From: Salinisphaera sp. LB1
Lineage (GTDB): Bacteria > Pseudomonadota > Gammaproteobacteria > Nevskiales > Salinisphaeraceae
DNA length: 64,000 nucleotides
Assembly: GCF_003177035.1 (NCBI RefSeq)
Contig: NZ_CP029488.1
Span: 3,354,501-3,418,500 of the forward strand
Direction: 5' to 3'
The position numbers and the translations under genes are program-made. Shown here piece after piece: positions 24,131 through 32,296 of the stretch. Below the pieces are notes generated by a model. The model had not been told where the DNA came from and did not search any database. It saw only the letters and a list, made by a program, of their open reading frames with translations. The number at the start of each line of letters is the position of its first letter. Position 1 is the first letter of the stretch.

Positions 24131-26335
24131 ATGTTATTCAATAAGCAAGTACGGCCGGCATTGCCGCTATTACTGACCGGCGGCGTTCTGATGGCGTCCG
24201 CGGCCATTGCGGCGACTACCGATGCCGGCACGAACAAAGGCCAGGCCGGCGACACGACGGCAGCAGCCCCGGCGCCAGCTGCGGCCGCGCCTGCCGCCGC
24301 CGCCCCGGCGTCGAAGAGCATGACCGTCAGCACTACGACGCTGGATGAGATTTCGGTAACGGGGCAGGCGGATTACCTGAAGCTTTTGACGGGTCAGGCG
24401 CAGGTGCCTGACGCCACACGCACAATTACCACGGTTACACAGGCACAGATTCAGGATGCGACGTCACCGGTACAGGATTTTGCGGCGGCGCTGACCAACC
24501 AGCCCAACTTCTTCCGTTCGCATACCGGGTCCAACGACAGCGGCAGCGACTTCAGGCTCCGAGGTTTCCAGAAAGATCATCTCAACGTAATGATCGATGG
24601 CATTCCCATCAACTCGTCGGACGACGGTTCTGTCTATACCAACGATGTCACCAACAACTATGCAATCAGCAGCATCGATGTTATGCCGGGCGCCGGTTCG
24701 GCATCGACGGTTGGCCTCAGCAACTTCGGCGGATCGATTGATGTTCACAGCAAGGATCCACAGCCGAATTTCTATGTACAGCCCTATCTGGGCGTCGGTT
24801 CATTTCATGCCAAGCAATACGGTGCGCAGATCAACACCGGGTCGTTCCTCAACGACAGCACGTCGGCCATCCTGAGTCTTTCCGCGCGCGACGGCGACGG
24901 CTACTACGACCATACGAACACCAAATATCGCAACGACGCGACGTTCAAGGCCATCAGCAAACTGCCGCTCGGCAAGCTCACGCTGTATTTCCACAGTACG
25001 GACCAGAGCTACAACTACTATCGCGGCATCACCGATGCCGAGAAGGCGCAATACGGCAAACGTTACAACGGATACAACGAAGATCCAAAAACGACGAACT
25101 ATTACGGCTACAATTACAACAAGTATTACAATAATCGCACTTACATCAAGTACGAGATTCATCGTGACAAGATCGATGTTTCTAACCAGCTGTACTACTA
25201 CCATGGCAGTGGGTACGGCGCGTCCGGTTATAGCGATTACAATACCGGGGATCTCTATCTCGAGAAGAGCTGGAATAAAACCAACCAGGTCGGCAACATC
25301 TTCCGTTTCGCCTACGATACGAAATACGCCACGTTCAAAACCGGGGTGTACTGGAGTTACCAGAACACGGACCATGTCGCGAACCTGAACCCGTTGTTCG
25401 GGGCGCCGGCTAAGAGCCCCGTTTATGACGAGACGGTCAAGAACAGCACTGAGCAGCCGTACATCGAAGTTGAAATCCGGCCGTTCAAGCACTTCACCGT
25501 CACCCCCGGCCTGAAGTACGCGCGCATCGACCGCGATTTCTACAATAACTCGTATAACGAGCATCAGACGGTTTCGTACAATCGCTTGCTGCCGTCGCTG
25601 GGCATGAACTATCAGTTGCTGGAGGGTTGGAACCTTTACGCGAACTACACGCGTTCGTTCAAGCCGCCGGGGTACAACCAGTTCTATAGTGGCCGGTTCA
25701 ACCTCGCGCTCGCACCCGAGGAAGCCGATAGCTACGAAGTGGGCACGATCTGGGATAAGGGTCCGTGGAGCGGGCGTTTGACGTTGTTCGATACCCATTA
25801 CCTGAGCTATATCCGCTCCAAGAGCTTTCAGGAGCCCAACGGTTCCGGCACGTTCTCGCAGCTCGTTAACGCCGGCGGGCGGGTCAACCAGGGGGTGGAA
25901 CTCGAAAACAGCTATGCCTTCAACAGTTGGTTGTCCGGCTTTGCGAACATTGGTTATCTGGACGCCTATTACAGCGATCACGGCCAGCCGCCCACGCAGT
26001 CGCCCCGTAACACGGATGCGCTGGGTCTACGGGTTAAATACAACGGCTGGTCCGGCGGTATCTCGGCAGATTACACCTCGGCCTATTACGTGAGTCTGTA
26101 CGATAACCAGTACTACAAGATCTCCAGCCACGTGGATACGAAGGCGTATGCGAAGTACGACGTTCCCGACGCCATCGTCAAAAATTGGGGCGTCAAAAAG
26201 ATGTCGTTTTCGGTCAATCTCGACAATCTTCTCAACGACCAGTACGTCACCGGCGCCGGCTACGGCCCGGCCAATCCGCGCAAGAAGTATGCGGAGCCGT
26301 TCAACGTTTTCGCGGGGATGTATGTTCGTTTCTAG
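24131..26335 (+). CDS. TonB-dependent outer-membrane receptor (siderophore-type)
   Basis: This 734-residue outer-membrane receptor takes up ferric siderophores or similar ligands using TonB energy. It has a signal peptide to about residue 28, then an unusual Ala/Pro-rich linker (TTAAAPAPAAAAPAAAAPAS), a TonB box-like LDEISVTG, and a plug domain with FRLRGFQKDHLNVMIDGIP. The beta-barrel contains GWNLYANYTRSFKPPGYNQF and ends in FAGMYVRF with the terminal Phe required for assembly. The barrel is rich in Tyr and Asn. I chose ATG 24131, although an in-frame GTG lies at 24080. No other iron-uptake genes are adjacent, so the ligand is unknown. Confidence 0.9.
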   Translation: MLFNKQVRPALPLLLTGGVLMASAAIAATTDAGTNKGQAGDTTAAAPAPAAAAPAAAAPASKSMTVSTTTLDEISVTGQADYLKLLTGQAQVPDATRTITTVTQAQIQDATSPVQDFAAALTNQPNFFRSHTGSNDSGSDFRLRGFQKDHLNVMIDGIPINSSDDGSVYTNDVTNNYAISSIDVMPGAGSASTVGLSNFGGSIDVHSKDPQPNFYVQPYLGVGSFHAKQYGAQINTGSFLNDSTSAILSLSARDGDGYYDHTNTKYRNDATFKAISKLPLGKLTLYFHSTDQSYNYYRGITDAEKAQYGKRYNGYNEDPKTTNYYGYNYNKYYNNRTYIKYEIHRDKIDVSNQLYYYHGSGYGASGYSDYNTGDLYLEKSWNKTNQVGNIFRFAYDTKYATFKTGVYWSYQNTDHVANLNPLFGAPAKSPVYDETVKNSTEQPYIEVEIRPFKHFTVTPGLKYARIDRDFYNNSYNEHQTVSYNRLLPSLGMNYQLLEGWNLYANYTRSFKPPGYNQFYSGRFNLALAPEEADSYEVGTIWDKGPWSGRLTLFDTHYLSYIRSKSFQEPNGSGTFSQLVNAGGRVNQGVELENSYAFNSWLSGFANIGYLDAYYSDHGQPPTQSPRNTDALGLRVKYNGWSGGISADYTSAYYVSLYDNQYYKISSHVDTKAYAKYDVPDAIVKNWGVKKMSFSVNLDNLLNDQYVTGAGYGPANPRKKYAEPFNVFAGMYVRF

Positions 26336-26342
26336 GTAGACG

Positions 26343-26894
26343 CTAGAACCCCGAGCCGGGCTCGGACAAAAACGCCGCTTCCTCGTCCGTGTTCGCACGG
26401 CCGAGGGCGGCGTTTCTTTGTGGGTAGCGACCAAAGCGTTCCAGCACGGCGCGATGCTTGTGTTCGTGTTCGAGGTAGTGCGCCAACCCCGGTTCCGAGA
26501 ACAGATCGAGCGCGCGGTCGTGTTCGGCGAGCGATTCACTGTGCATGAACGGCATGTAGACGAAGGCGCGTTCGTCGGCGGCGAGATCGCGCGGCGCGCC
26601 GGCCTCGATCGCCTTTTTCGCCAGCGCCAATGCCAGTTCGTCGCCGGCGAATGCCTCGGCGTGGCCGCGAAAGACGTTGCGTGAGAACTGATCGAGCACG
26701 AGGATCTCGGCGAGCCGACCGGTGGGTGAAACCCGCCAGTAGGCCAATGTCTCGGCCCGCGCAGCCGGAATCAGGGCGCCGAATTCGGCTGCAATCCGCC
26801 GGTCCAGCCGGGAGTTCGCCGTGAACCAGTCGCGCGGTTCCAGGATGTCGAACCAGAAGGCGTGTACTTCGCGCGCGGGGGCGGGCGTATTCAT
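26343..26894 (-). CDS. DUF924 family protein
   Basis: This 183-residue cytoplasmic protein matches the DUF924 family (TPR-like alpha-helical): VHAFWFDILEPRDWFTANS at the start, LAEILVLDQFSRNVFRG in the middle, then AFVYMPFMHSESLAEHDRAL and the ending RFGRYPQRNAALGRAN. The function of the family is not established. I chose the ATG at 26894, which overlaps the stop of the upstream acetyltransferase gene in ATGA, so the two are translationally coupled. The final 30 codons coincide with a strong hairpin that probably ends transcription from the opposite strand. Confidence 0.88.
   Translation of the reverse strand: MNTPAPAREVHAFWFDILEPRDWFTANSRLDRRIAAEFGALIPAARAETLAYWRVSPTGRLAEILVLDQFSRNVFRGHAEAFAGDELALALAKKAIEAGAPRDLAADERAFVYMPFMHSESLAEHDRALDLFSEPGLAHYLEHEHKHRAVLERFGRYPQRNAALGRANTDEEAAFLSEPGSGF
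26370..26415 (+). terminator. Hairpin terminator for the TonB receptor, inside the DUF924 3' end
   Basis: AAACGCCGC (26370-26378) pairs with GCGGCGTTT (26407-26415). An inner stem CCTCG-T-CCGTG pairs with CACGG-C-CGAGG around a TTCG tetraloop. The plus-strand side is followed by TTTCTTTG and lies 35 bases after the receptor stop. On the minus strand it is followed by GTTTTTG within the DUF924 coding end, so it could act in both directions. Confidence 0.7.
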
Positions 26895-29266
26895 GGTGCC
26901 TCGTCGGGTTGCCCGGGGGGTGCCCGGCCGGCGTTGCGATAGCGGGCGACATCGATCTCGGCCCGTACGCAGGTGGCGTCGTCGAGCGAGCGGTGAATGG
27001 TAAAGCCGAGGCTGCGCGCCAGTTCCAGCATGGGACGGTTGTCTGCGAGGATCTCGCCGTAGACGGTTTCGATGCCGCGGGCGTGGGCCTGGCGCAGCAG
27101 ACAATCGAGCAGGTGCCGACCAAGGCCGATACCGGTATGGGCGTGATGTACGAGTACGGCAAATTCGGCCTCGCGGCCGTCGGGGTCGGCAATGATCGTG
27201 CCCATGCCGGTCAGCTCGCCGGGCGTATTCGTAGGGCTGATGACCAGCGAGACTTCACGGTCGTAGTCGATCTGCGTCATGCGGGCGGCCATGTCATGCG
27301 AGAAATGGCGGATGGTGCTGAAAAAACGCAGCCGGATCTCTTCCGGACTCAGGCTGTCGAGCAGGTCGAGCACCAGCGGCTCGTCGGAAGGATGGATCGC
27401 ACGCACGATGTAGGTGCGTTGATCGCGCAGGGTCACGCGGTGGCGCATGCGCGCCGGGTAGGGCGACATCGCGAGCCGGTGACGCGCGGCGCGCGGCGCG
27501 GCGGTGATCTCGATCAGCGTATCGGTGGGCGTATGCAGCCGGCCGTGCGGGCCGATCGCGAGATGCAGGTCCAGCCGTGTCATCTCGGCGATGTCAACCA
27601 CCAGCTTTGACAGGCGCACCAGTGCCTGAGCCAGCGCCTCGACCGCTTCCAGTGTTGCCGACAGGCGCCCGGCGCTGGCGCCTTCGAGCATGCGGCGCGC
27701 GAGCAAGGCATCCAGCGGCGCGAAGCCATAGGCGGGCGCCACGCCCAACGCCTCGTCGGTGACGCGCATGACCATGCCGAGCTCGGGGTGGTCGAGCACT
27801 TCGATGCGCACGCGGATCGACGGGTCGGCGCCGGCGCGACCGCTCGGTGCGCCGACGATGCCATAGGCGGCGAGCGTTTCCTGTGTGTCCTCGGGCGAGA
27901 GCCATTCCACGCCGTCGTCGGCAAGCACATGCAGGCGATGGCGGAGGGCCTCGGCGTCGGCAGTGACCGTCGGGTCGGGCGGCGGCGTGGCCGTGAGCAG
28001 TTCGCGCGTTTGGTGATAGCGACGGCGGTAATGGATGGCACGGGCCGCCTCGTCGGCCGAGGCGAAGGTGGCCAGTCGCGCCCGGGCGCTCGCCGCCCGT
28101 GCCGGCAAGGCGGTGTGCAGGCCGAGCCAGACGGTCATGAGGCGCGCGTCGAGCTCGGCTTCGGCGATCGCCTCGACCATCGGCTCGTGGGGATGTCCGG
28201 CGACGGGGCTGTGTACCAGTAGCGCGGCGTCGACCCCGCGGTCGGCGAGCGCGAGGCGCAGCGCCGCAACCGTTTCGGTGCTGTCGGAGCTTGCCAGGTC
28301 GATGCCTGCGCCGGTGTTGTGGGCACGCGGCGCCGCATCGGCCAGTGCGTCGACGGTTTCGACGCTGGCTTCGACCGGCGTGAGCGCCGCCCGGCGCAGG
28401 GCATCGGTGCCGAGCGCACACACGCCCGCGCCGTTGCCCAGTACCATCACCCGATCCTGGCGCACGCTGGGCAACAATTCCAGCGCCGCCAGGCCGTCGA
28501 AGAGGCCGCCGAGGTTTTCGCACTCGACCAGACCGGCGCGGGCGAACGCCGCCGAGCGGGCCGGGTCGGGGCCGGGCGGCGTGCCCGAACGATCGGCCCG
28601 CGTCTGGAGTACCAGTACGGGTTTGACCCGAGCGGCCGCGCGCGCGGCCGACATGAACTTGCGTGGCTCCGCGATTTCGCCGATCTGGAGCACGACCGCT
28701 CGGGTGCGTGGATCGAGTGCGGCGTGATCGAGCAGGTCGGCCGCGTCGATGTCGGCTTCCGCACCGGTGCAGGCGAGCCACGAAAACCCGATGTTGCGCC
28801 CCAGGGCCCAGTCGACCGCCGCCGCGGTCAGCGATTGCGACTGGCTGATCAAGGCGACCTTACCCGGGCGGGGAAGCGAGGCCAGGGTGGTCATGTTGAG
28901 TCCGCTGCGGGTATCGAACACGCCGGCGGTGCGCCCGCCCAGAAGCCGCATGGTGGTCGGCCGTGCCGCGCGCAGCACATCGTCTCCGATGCGATCGGGC
29001 GCCGCCCATACCACCGCCCGGCAACCGGCCTCGGCCAGGGCGGCGATGATGTCGGGGCGGCCCCAGCGAGGGTCCATTACCACCGCGCACGGACCGGGCG
29101 ACGCGGGCAGGCGCGAGCGATGGGGGCGTGTCGCCACGTGCACCCGATCGCCCGCGGCGCTCGCTTCGAGATTGGCCAGAAGCTGTTTCTGGGCCGGCGT
29201 CGTCGGCTGGCCGAGTATCGACGCCTGCGTGCCGGAAAACAACGCATCGATATTGCGCAGTGTCAT
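26891..29266 (-). CDS. Acyl-CoA-synthetase-like/GNAT fusion (Pat-type protein acetyltransferase)
   Basis: This 791-residue protein combines ADP-forming acyl-CoA-synthetase-like (CoA-binding and ligase) regions, for example PRPGKVALISQSQSLTAAAV near 135-155 and a degenerate ATP-grasp-like part around 470-600, with a C-terminal GNAT domain from about 625. The GNAT landmarks are YIVRAIHPSDEPLVLDLLDS and HTGIGLGRHLLDCLLRQAH, the acetyl-CoA site. This is the architecture of Pat/YfiQ lysine acetyltransferases, which acetylate and silence enzymes such as acetyl-CoA synthetase. It is about 100 residues shorter than E. coli YfiQ. It is coupled to the DUF924 gene by an ATGA overlap. Confidence 0.82.
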   Translation of the reverse strand: MTLRNIDALFSGTQASILGQPTTPAQKQLLANLEASAAGDRVHVATRPHRSRLPASPGPCAVVMDPRWGRPDIIAALAEAGCRAVVWAAPDRIGDDVLRAARPTTMRLLGGRTAGVFDTRSGLNMTTLASLPRPGKVALISQSQSLTAAAVDWALGRNIGFSWLACTGAEADIDAADLLDHAALDPRTRAVVLQIGEIAEPRKFMSAARAAARVKPVLVLQTRADRSGTPPGPDPARSAAFARAGLVECENLGGLFDGLAALELLPSVRQDRVMVLGNGAGVCALGTDALRRAALTPVEASVETVDALADAAPRAHNTGAGIDLASSDSTETVAALRLALADRGVDAALLVHSPVAGHPHEPMVEAIAEAELDARLMTVWLGLHTALPARAASARARLATFASADEAARAIHYRRRYHQTRELLTATPPPDPTVTADAEALRHRLHVLADDGVEWLSPEDTQETLAAYGIVGAPSGRAGADPSIRVRIEVLDHPELGMVMRVTDEALGVAPAYGFAPLDALLARRMLEGASAGRLSATLEAVEALAQALVRLSKLVVDIAEMTRLDLHLAIGPHGRLHTPTDTLIEITAAPRAARHRLAMSPYPARMRHRVTLRDQRTYIVRAIHPSDEPLVLDLLDSLSPEEIRLRFFSTIRHFSHDMAARMTQIDYDREVSLVISPTNTPGELTGMGTIIADPDGREAEFAVLVHHAHTGIGLGRHLLDCLLRQAHARGIETVYGEILADNRPMLELARSLGFTIHRSLDDATCVRAEIDVARYRNAGRAPPGQPDEAP

Positions 29267-29661
29267 GCCGTGATGGCGCCTCCGGCGCGGTCGTTGGCGG
29301 TGGTCAGCGCGGTCGGCATGGCATCTCCGTCAGCCGTCGGTGCAGCGCCCGAAAGTCGGTTCAACACGCGCGCCCGGGTTGGCGGGGGCGGATGGTTTGT
29401 CGACCGGGCATCATGACATGCCGCCATGAGAGCAGGCTGCCATCGCCGACTCAAGTTGACCTTGGGCACAATTGATCGCAGCCCGGGGGCCTGCCCCCGG
29501 TTGCTTCGGCTACTACTTCGGGCAGCATTGCCTGTTCGGATCCTGGATCGCCCGACCCGATGCGGGCGTGCAATACCGGCCTGATCGGTGTGAACATAAT
29601 CTGGACTTGGCTCTGCCTTGGCGGCGAATATGTCAAAAACCGCATCGTACAAGAGGCTTAA
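29267..29661. other. 395-bp divergent intergenic region before the EAL gene
   Basis: There is no plausible gene here. A perfect 8-bp GC hairpin CCGGGGGC/GCCCCCGG lies at 29484-29501 without a T-tract, so it is not an obvious terminator. The EAL gene start is preceded by AGAGG. The region should hold the promoters of the Pat-like gene and the EAL gene. Confidence 0.4.
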
Positions 29662-30465
29662 ATGACGAACTGCGACGGCGATCACGCGCCGCACTGCACG
29701 CGCTGTGGCGGCGCGCTCGATTTCGATTTCACCATGGCGTTCCAACCCATCGTGGATGTTGCGGCCGGTGATGTCTTTGCCTACGAAGCCCTGGTGCGCG
29801 GGCCGGGAGGCGAGTCGGCCGCCTCTATTCTGGACCGGGTCGACGCCGGTAACATGTACGCCTTCGATCAGGCCTGTCGTGTGCGCGCGATCGAGGTCGC
29901 GCATGCGCTCGGTTGTGATCGGATGCTGTCGATCAATTTTCTGCCGAACGCGGTGTACTCGCCTGAGGCCTGCATCCAGGCGACGCTGGCGACGGCGGAA
30001 CGATTGGGTTGGCCGATATCGCGCTTGATGTTCGAGATCATCGAAACCGAAGCGGTACGCGATCGGCTTCACCTGCAGAACATCGTCGAGGCCTATAACG
30101 CCATGGGATTCACCACGGCGCTCGACGACTTTGGCGGCGGCTACGCCAATCTCGATCTGTTGGTCGATCTGCGCCCCGAGATCATCAAGATTGATCGCGA
30201 GCTGGTGCGCGATATCCCGGATACCCCGCGGCGCCAGGTCCTGGTCGAAGGCATGATCGCCATGGCCGCCAAGCTCGATATCCGCTTGATCGCCGAGGGG
30301 GTGGAAACCGGCGACGAGGCGGCCTGGCTTTACCGGCACGGCATTGCGCTGCAGCAGGGCTACTATTTCGCCCGGCCGGGTCTCGAGCAGTTGCCGAGTG
30401 TACCCCCGGCGTATTTCTCCGAGCTTGAAACTCAGGCGCGCATGTACGCCCAGCCGTCGCGCTGA
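29662..30465 (+). CDS. EAL-domain cyclic-di-GMP phosphodiesterase
   Basis: This 267-residue single-domain EAL protein should hydrolyse c-di-GMP to pGpG and so favour motility over biofilm. The catalytic set is present: YEALVRG (the EAL signature), MLSINFLPNAVY with the metal-binding Asn, FEIIETEAV, TALDDFGGGYANL with the Asp pair, IKIDRELV, and LIAEGVET. A short N-terminus carries C-x6-CTRC, a possible metal-binding tag not part of the domain. There is no sensor or membrane segment. Its 3' end overlaps the convergent DsrE-like gene by 34 bases. Confidence 0.9.
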   Translation: MTNCDGDHAPHCTRCGGALDFDFTMAFQPIVDVAAGDVFAYEALVRGPGGESAASILDRVDAGNMYAFDQACRVRAIEVAHALGCDRMLSINFLPNAVYSPEACIQATLATAERLGWPISRLMFEIIETEAVRDRLHLQNIVEAYNAMGFTTALDDFGGGYANLDLLVDLRPEIIKIDRELVRDIPDTPRRQVLVEGMIAMAAKLDIRLIAEGVETGDEAAWLYRHGIALQQGYYFARPGLEQLPSVPPAYFSELETQARMYAQPSR

Positions 30466-30746
30466 CGCTGGGCGATGTAGAGCACCGCGGCTTTCACGCG
30501 GGCAATCTCGGCGGGTGCCTCCAGGTCCTGACGGGCCAGGGTGTTCGCGCATAGCCGCAACAGGGTGTCGGTGTTGTCCGGTATGGCCAGGGCGGCGGCC
30601 ACGGCCGGGCCGTTGACCACGATCTCCACCGCCGCGGTCGGTTCGGCCGAGAGCAGGTTGCGGGCATTGTTGCGGGCGCGGGCCAGGGAGGCTTCGTCGG
30701 CGGCGTGAATGATCAGCCGCAGCGGCCCGTGTTCAGCGTCAGTCAT
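30432..30746 (-). CDS. DsrE/DsrF-like small sulfur-metabolism family protein
   Basis: The 104 residues include LRLIIHAADEASLARARNNA, an IVVNGPAV strand-loop and the ending VKAAVLYIAQRQRDGW, which resemble the DsrE/F-like fold of sulfur-trafficking proteins. One cysteine (LLRLCANTLA) occurs near the position where family members carry the sulfur-binding Cys. It is 15 bases downstream of the ABC transporter ATPase gene on the same strand, so it is the last gene of that operon. A sulfur link fits a sulfonate or taurine type of transporter. Its end overlaps the EAL gene. Confidence 0.65.
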   Translation of the reverse strand: MTDAEHGPLRLIIHAADEASLARARNNARNLLSAEPTAAVEIVVNGPAVAAALAIPDNTDTLLRLCANTLARQDLEAPAEIARVKAAVLYIAQRQRDGWAYMRA

Positions 30747-30761
30747 GGTGCAATCCCGGGT

Positions 30762-31499
30762 TCAGAGCGAATCGGCAATTTTGTGGGTGAGGGCGACGAA
30801 TGCGTTGTCGCCGCGCTCGCGCGGCCGGGGTAGATCGATGCGCTCGTCGCGCACGATGGCGGCCGGACTGCCGCGCATGACCTGAATACGGTCGGCCAGA
30901 TACAGCGCTTCGTCGATGTCGTGGGTGACGAACAACACCGCCATGCCGAGCCGGCGCCAGATCGCCAGCAGTTCGTCCTGCAAATGACGCCGGGTGAGCG
31001 CATCGACGGCGGAAAACGGTTCGTCCATGAGCAGCAGTCGCGGATGGACGGCCAGCGCGCGGGCCAGCCCGATGCGCTGGGCCTGGCCGCCGGAAATCGA
31101 ATGCGGCCAGCGATCGCGATAGGGTGTCATGGCCGTCAGTTCCAGCACTTCGTCGATACGTTGGTGGCGCTCGGCACGTGACAGATCCAGCCCGGCCAGG
31201 CCGTACTCGATGTTCGAGGCGATCCGCCGCCACGGCAGCAAGCGCGTGTCCTGAAACACGAAGCCGCGATCGCGGCTGCCACGATTGTTCGCCGGGGATA
31301 GCGTGATTCGTCCCGCACTGGGTGGAATCAGGCCCGCGATATTGCGCAGTAGCGTGGACTTGCCGACGCCCGAGCCGCCCACAATGGCGACGAACTCGCC
31401 ATCGGCGACGGCGAATTCCAGATCGGCGAACACCGGTGTGTCGTTGCCCGGATGATGGTAAGACAGGCTTTCGACGGTCAGCAGCGGCGTGGTGCTCAT
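30762..31499 (-). CDS. ABC transporter ATPase, nitrate/sulfonate/taurine type
   Basis: This 245-residue ATPase of the SsuB/TauB/NrtD class has Walker A GGSGVGKSTLLRN, the signature SISGGQAQRIGLARAL, Walker B LLLMDEPFSAVD and the switch motif LFVTHDIDEALYLADRI. It powers uptake by the permease and lipoprotein encoded just upstream. I chose the ATG at 31499, because it overlaps the permease stop in ATGA; an in-frame GTG lies three codons earlier. The substrate cannot be read from this subunit. Confidence 0.9.
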   Translation of the reverse strand: MSTTPLLTVESLSYHHPGNDTPVFADLEFAVADGEFVAIVGGSGVGKSTLLRNIAGLIPPSAGRITLSPANNRGSRDRGFVFQDTRLLPWRRIASNIEYGLAGLDLSRAERHQRIDEVLELTAMTPYRDRWPHSISGGQAQRIGLARALAVHPRLLLMDEPFSAVDALTRRHLQDELLAIWRRLGMAVLFVTHDIDEALYLADRIQVMRGSPAAIVRDERIDLPRPRERGDNAFVALTHKIADSL

Positions 31500-32296
31500 G
31501 GCCGCCACCGCAGCAGTTGTTTCTCGGCTATCGCGAACAGGCCGTCGGAGATGGAATAGATCAGCGAAATCGCCAGCATGTAGACCACTACCGCGTCATA
31601 AGCGCCGACGCCAGCGGCCGAATTCATTTGTTGGCCCATACCGGGTACGCCGAGCAGCTCCGCCGCGATCAGCGTCATCCAGGCCTGGCCGACCCCGGTG
31701 CGCATGCCCGACAGAATGCCCGGGGCGGCGCCGGGCAGGGTGATGGTCGTCACCCGCGATATGAAGCCGCCATGGCCGAAGGCGCGAGCGAGCTCGTAGT
31801 AGCGTGGATCGACGTTGGCCACGCCCGAGGCGGTGGCGAAATAATTCACCCAGAACACGCCGATGGAAATCACGAACGCCGCACCGGCGTGGCTGACATG
31901 AAACCACGCGATCGCGAACACCACCCAGGCCAGCGGCGGGATCGGGCGCAGGACGCGTGCGAGCATGTAGTGCAGATCGTCGAACAGGCGCGAACTGGCG
32001 GCCAGCAGACCGACCAGGAAACCCGCGACCGTCCCCGCGCCCAGGCCCCAGACGTAGTGAATCAGGCTCGAACCGATGGCGGGCAGGAGGTGCCCGCTGC
32101 GCCATTCACGAACGGTCGCGGCGGGAATCTCGAACGGATCGGGCAGCGTGCCGCGCGGCGCCCAATTGAACACGTACGCCGCTTTCCAGATGCCAACGAA
32201 CAGCACCACGCCGAACAGACCCAGCCCAATGCGCCGCACGCTGGCGCGCTTGGCGGCGCGCCGCCGTCGTTGTTCCGCGGACCGGGCCAAGATCAA
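31496..32296 (-). CDS. ABC transporter permease, SsuC/TauC type
   Basis: This 266-residue membrane protein has about six hydrophobic segments, the first at GLGLFGVVLFVGIWKA. The cytoplasmic coupling loop is SGMRTGVGQAWMTLIAAELL, the EAA-type motif of the BPD_transp_1 family, and GMGQQMNSAAG follows, as in sulfonate/taurine/nitrate permeases. The start is TTG at 32296, which overlaps the stop of the binding-protein gene (TTGA). It forms one operon with the lipoprotein, the ATPase and DsrE. Confidence 0.88.
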   Translation of the reverse strand: MILARSAEQRRRRAAKRASVRRIGLGLFGVVLFVGIWKAAYVFNWAPRGTLPDPFEIPAATVREWRSGHLLPAIGSSLIHYVWGLGAGTVAGFLVGLLAASSRLFDDLHYMLARVLRPIPPLAWVVFAIAWFHVSHAGAAFVISIGVFWVNYFATASGVANVDPRYYELARAFGHGGFISRVTTITLPGAAPGILSGMRTGVGQAWMTLIAAELLGVPGMGQQMNSAAGVGAYDAVVVYMLAISLIYSISDGLFAIAEKQLLRWRP

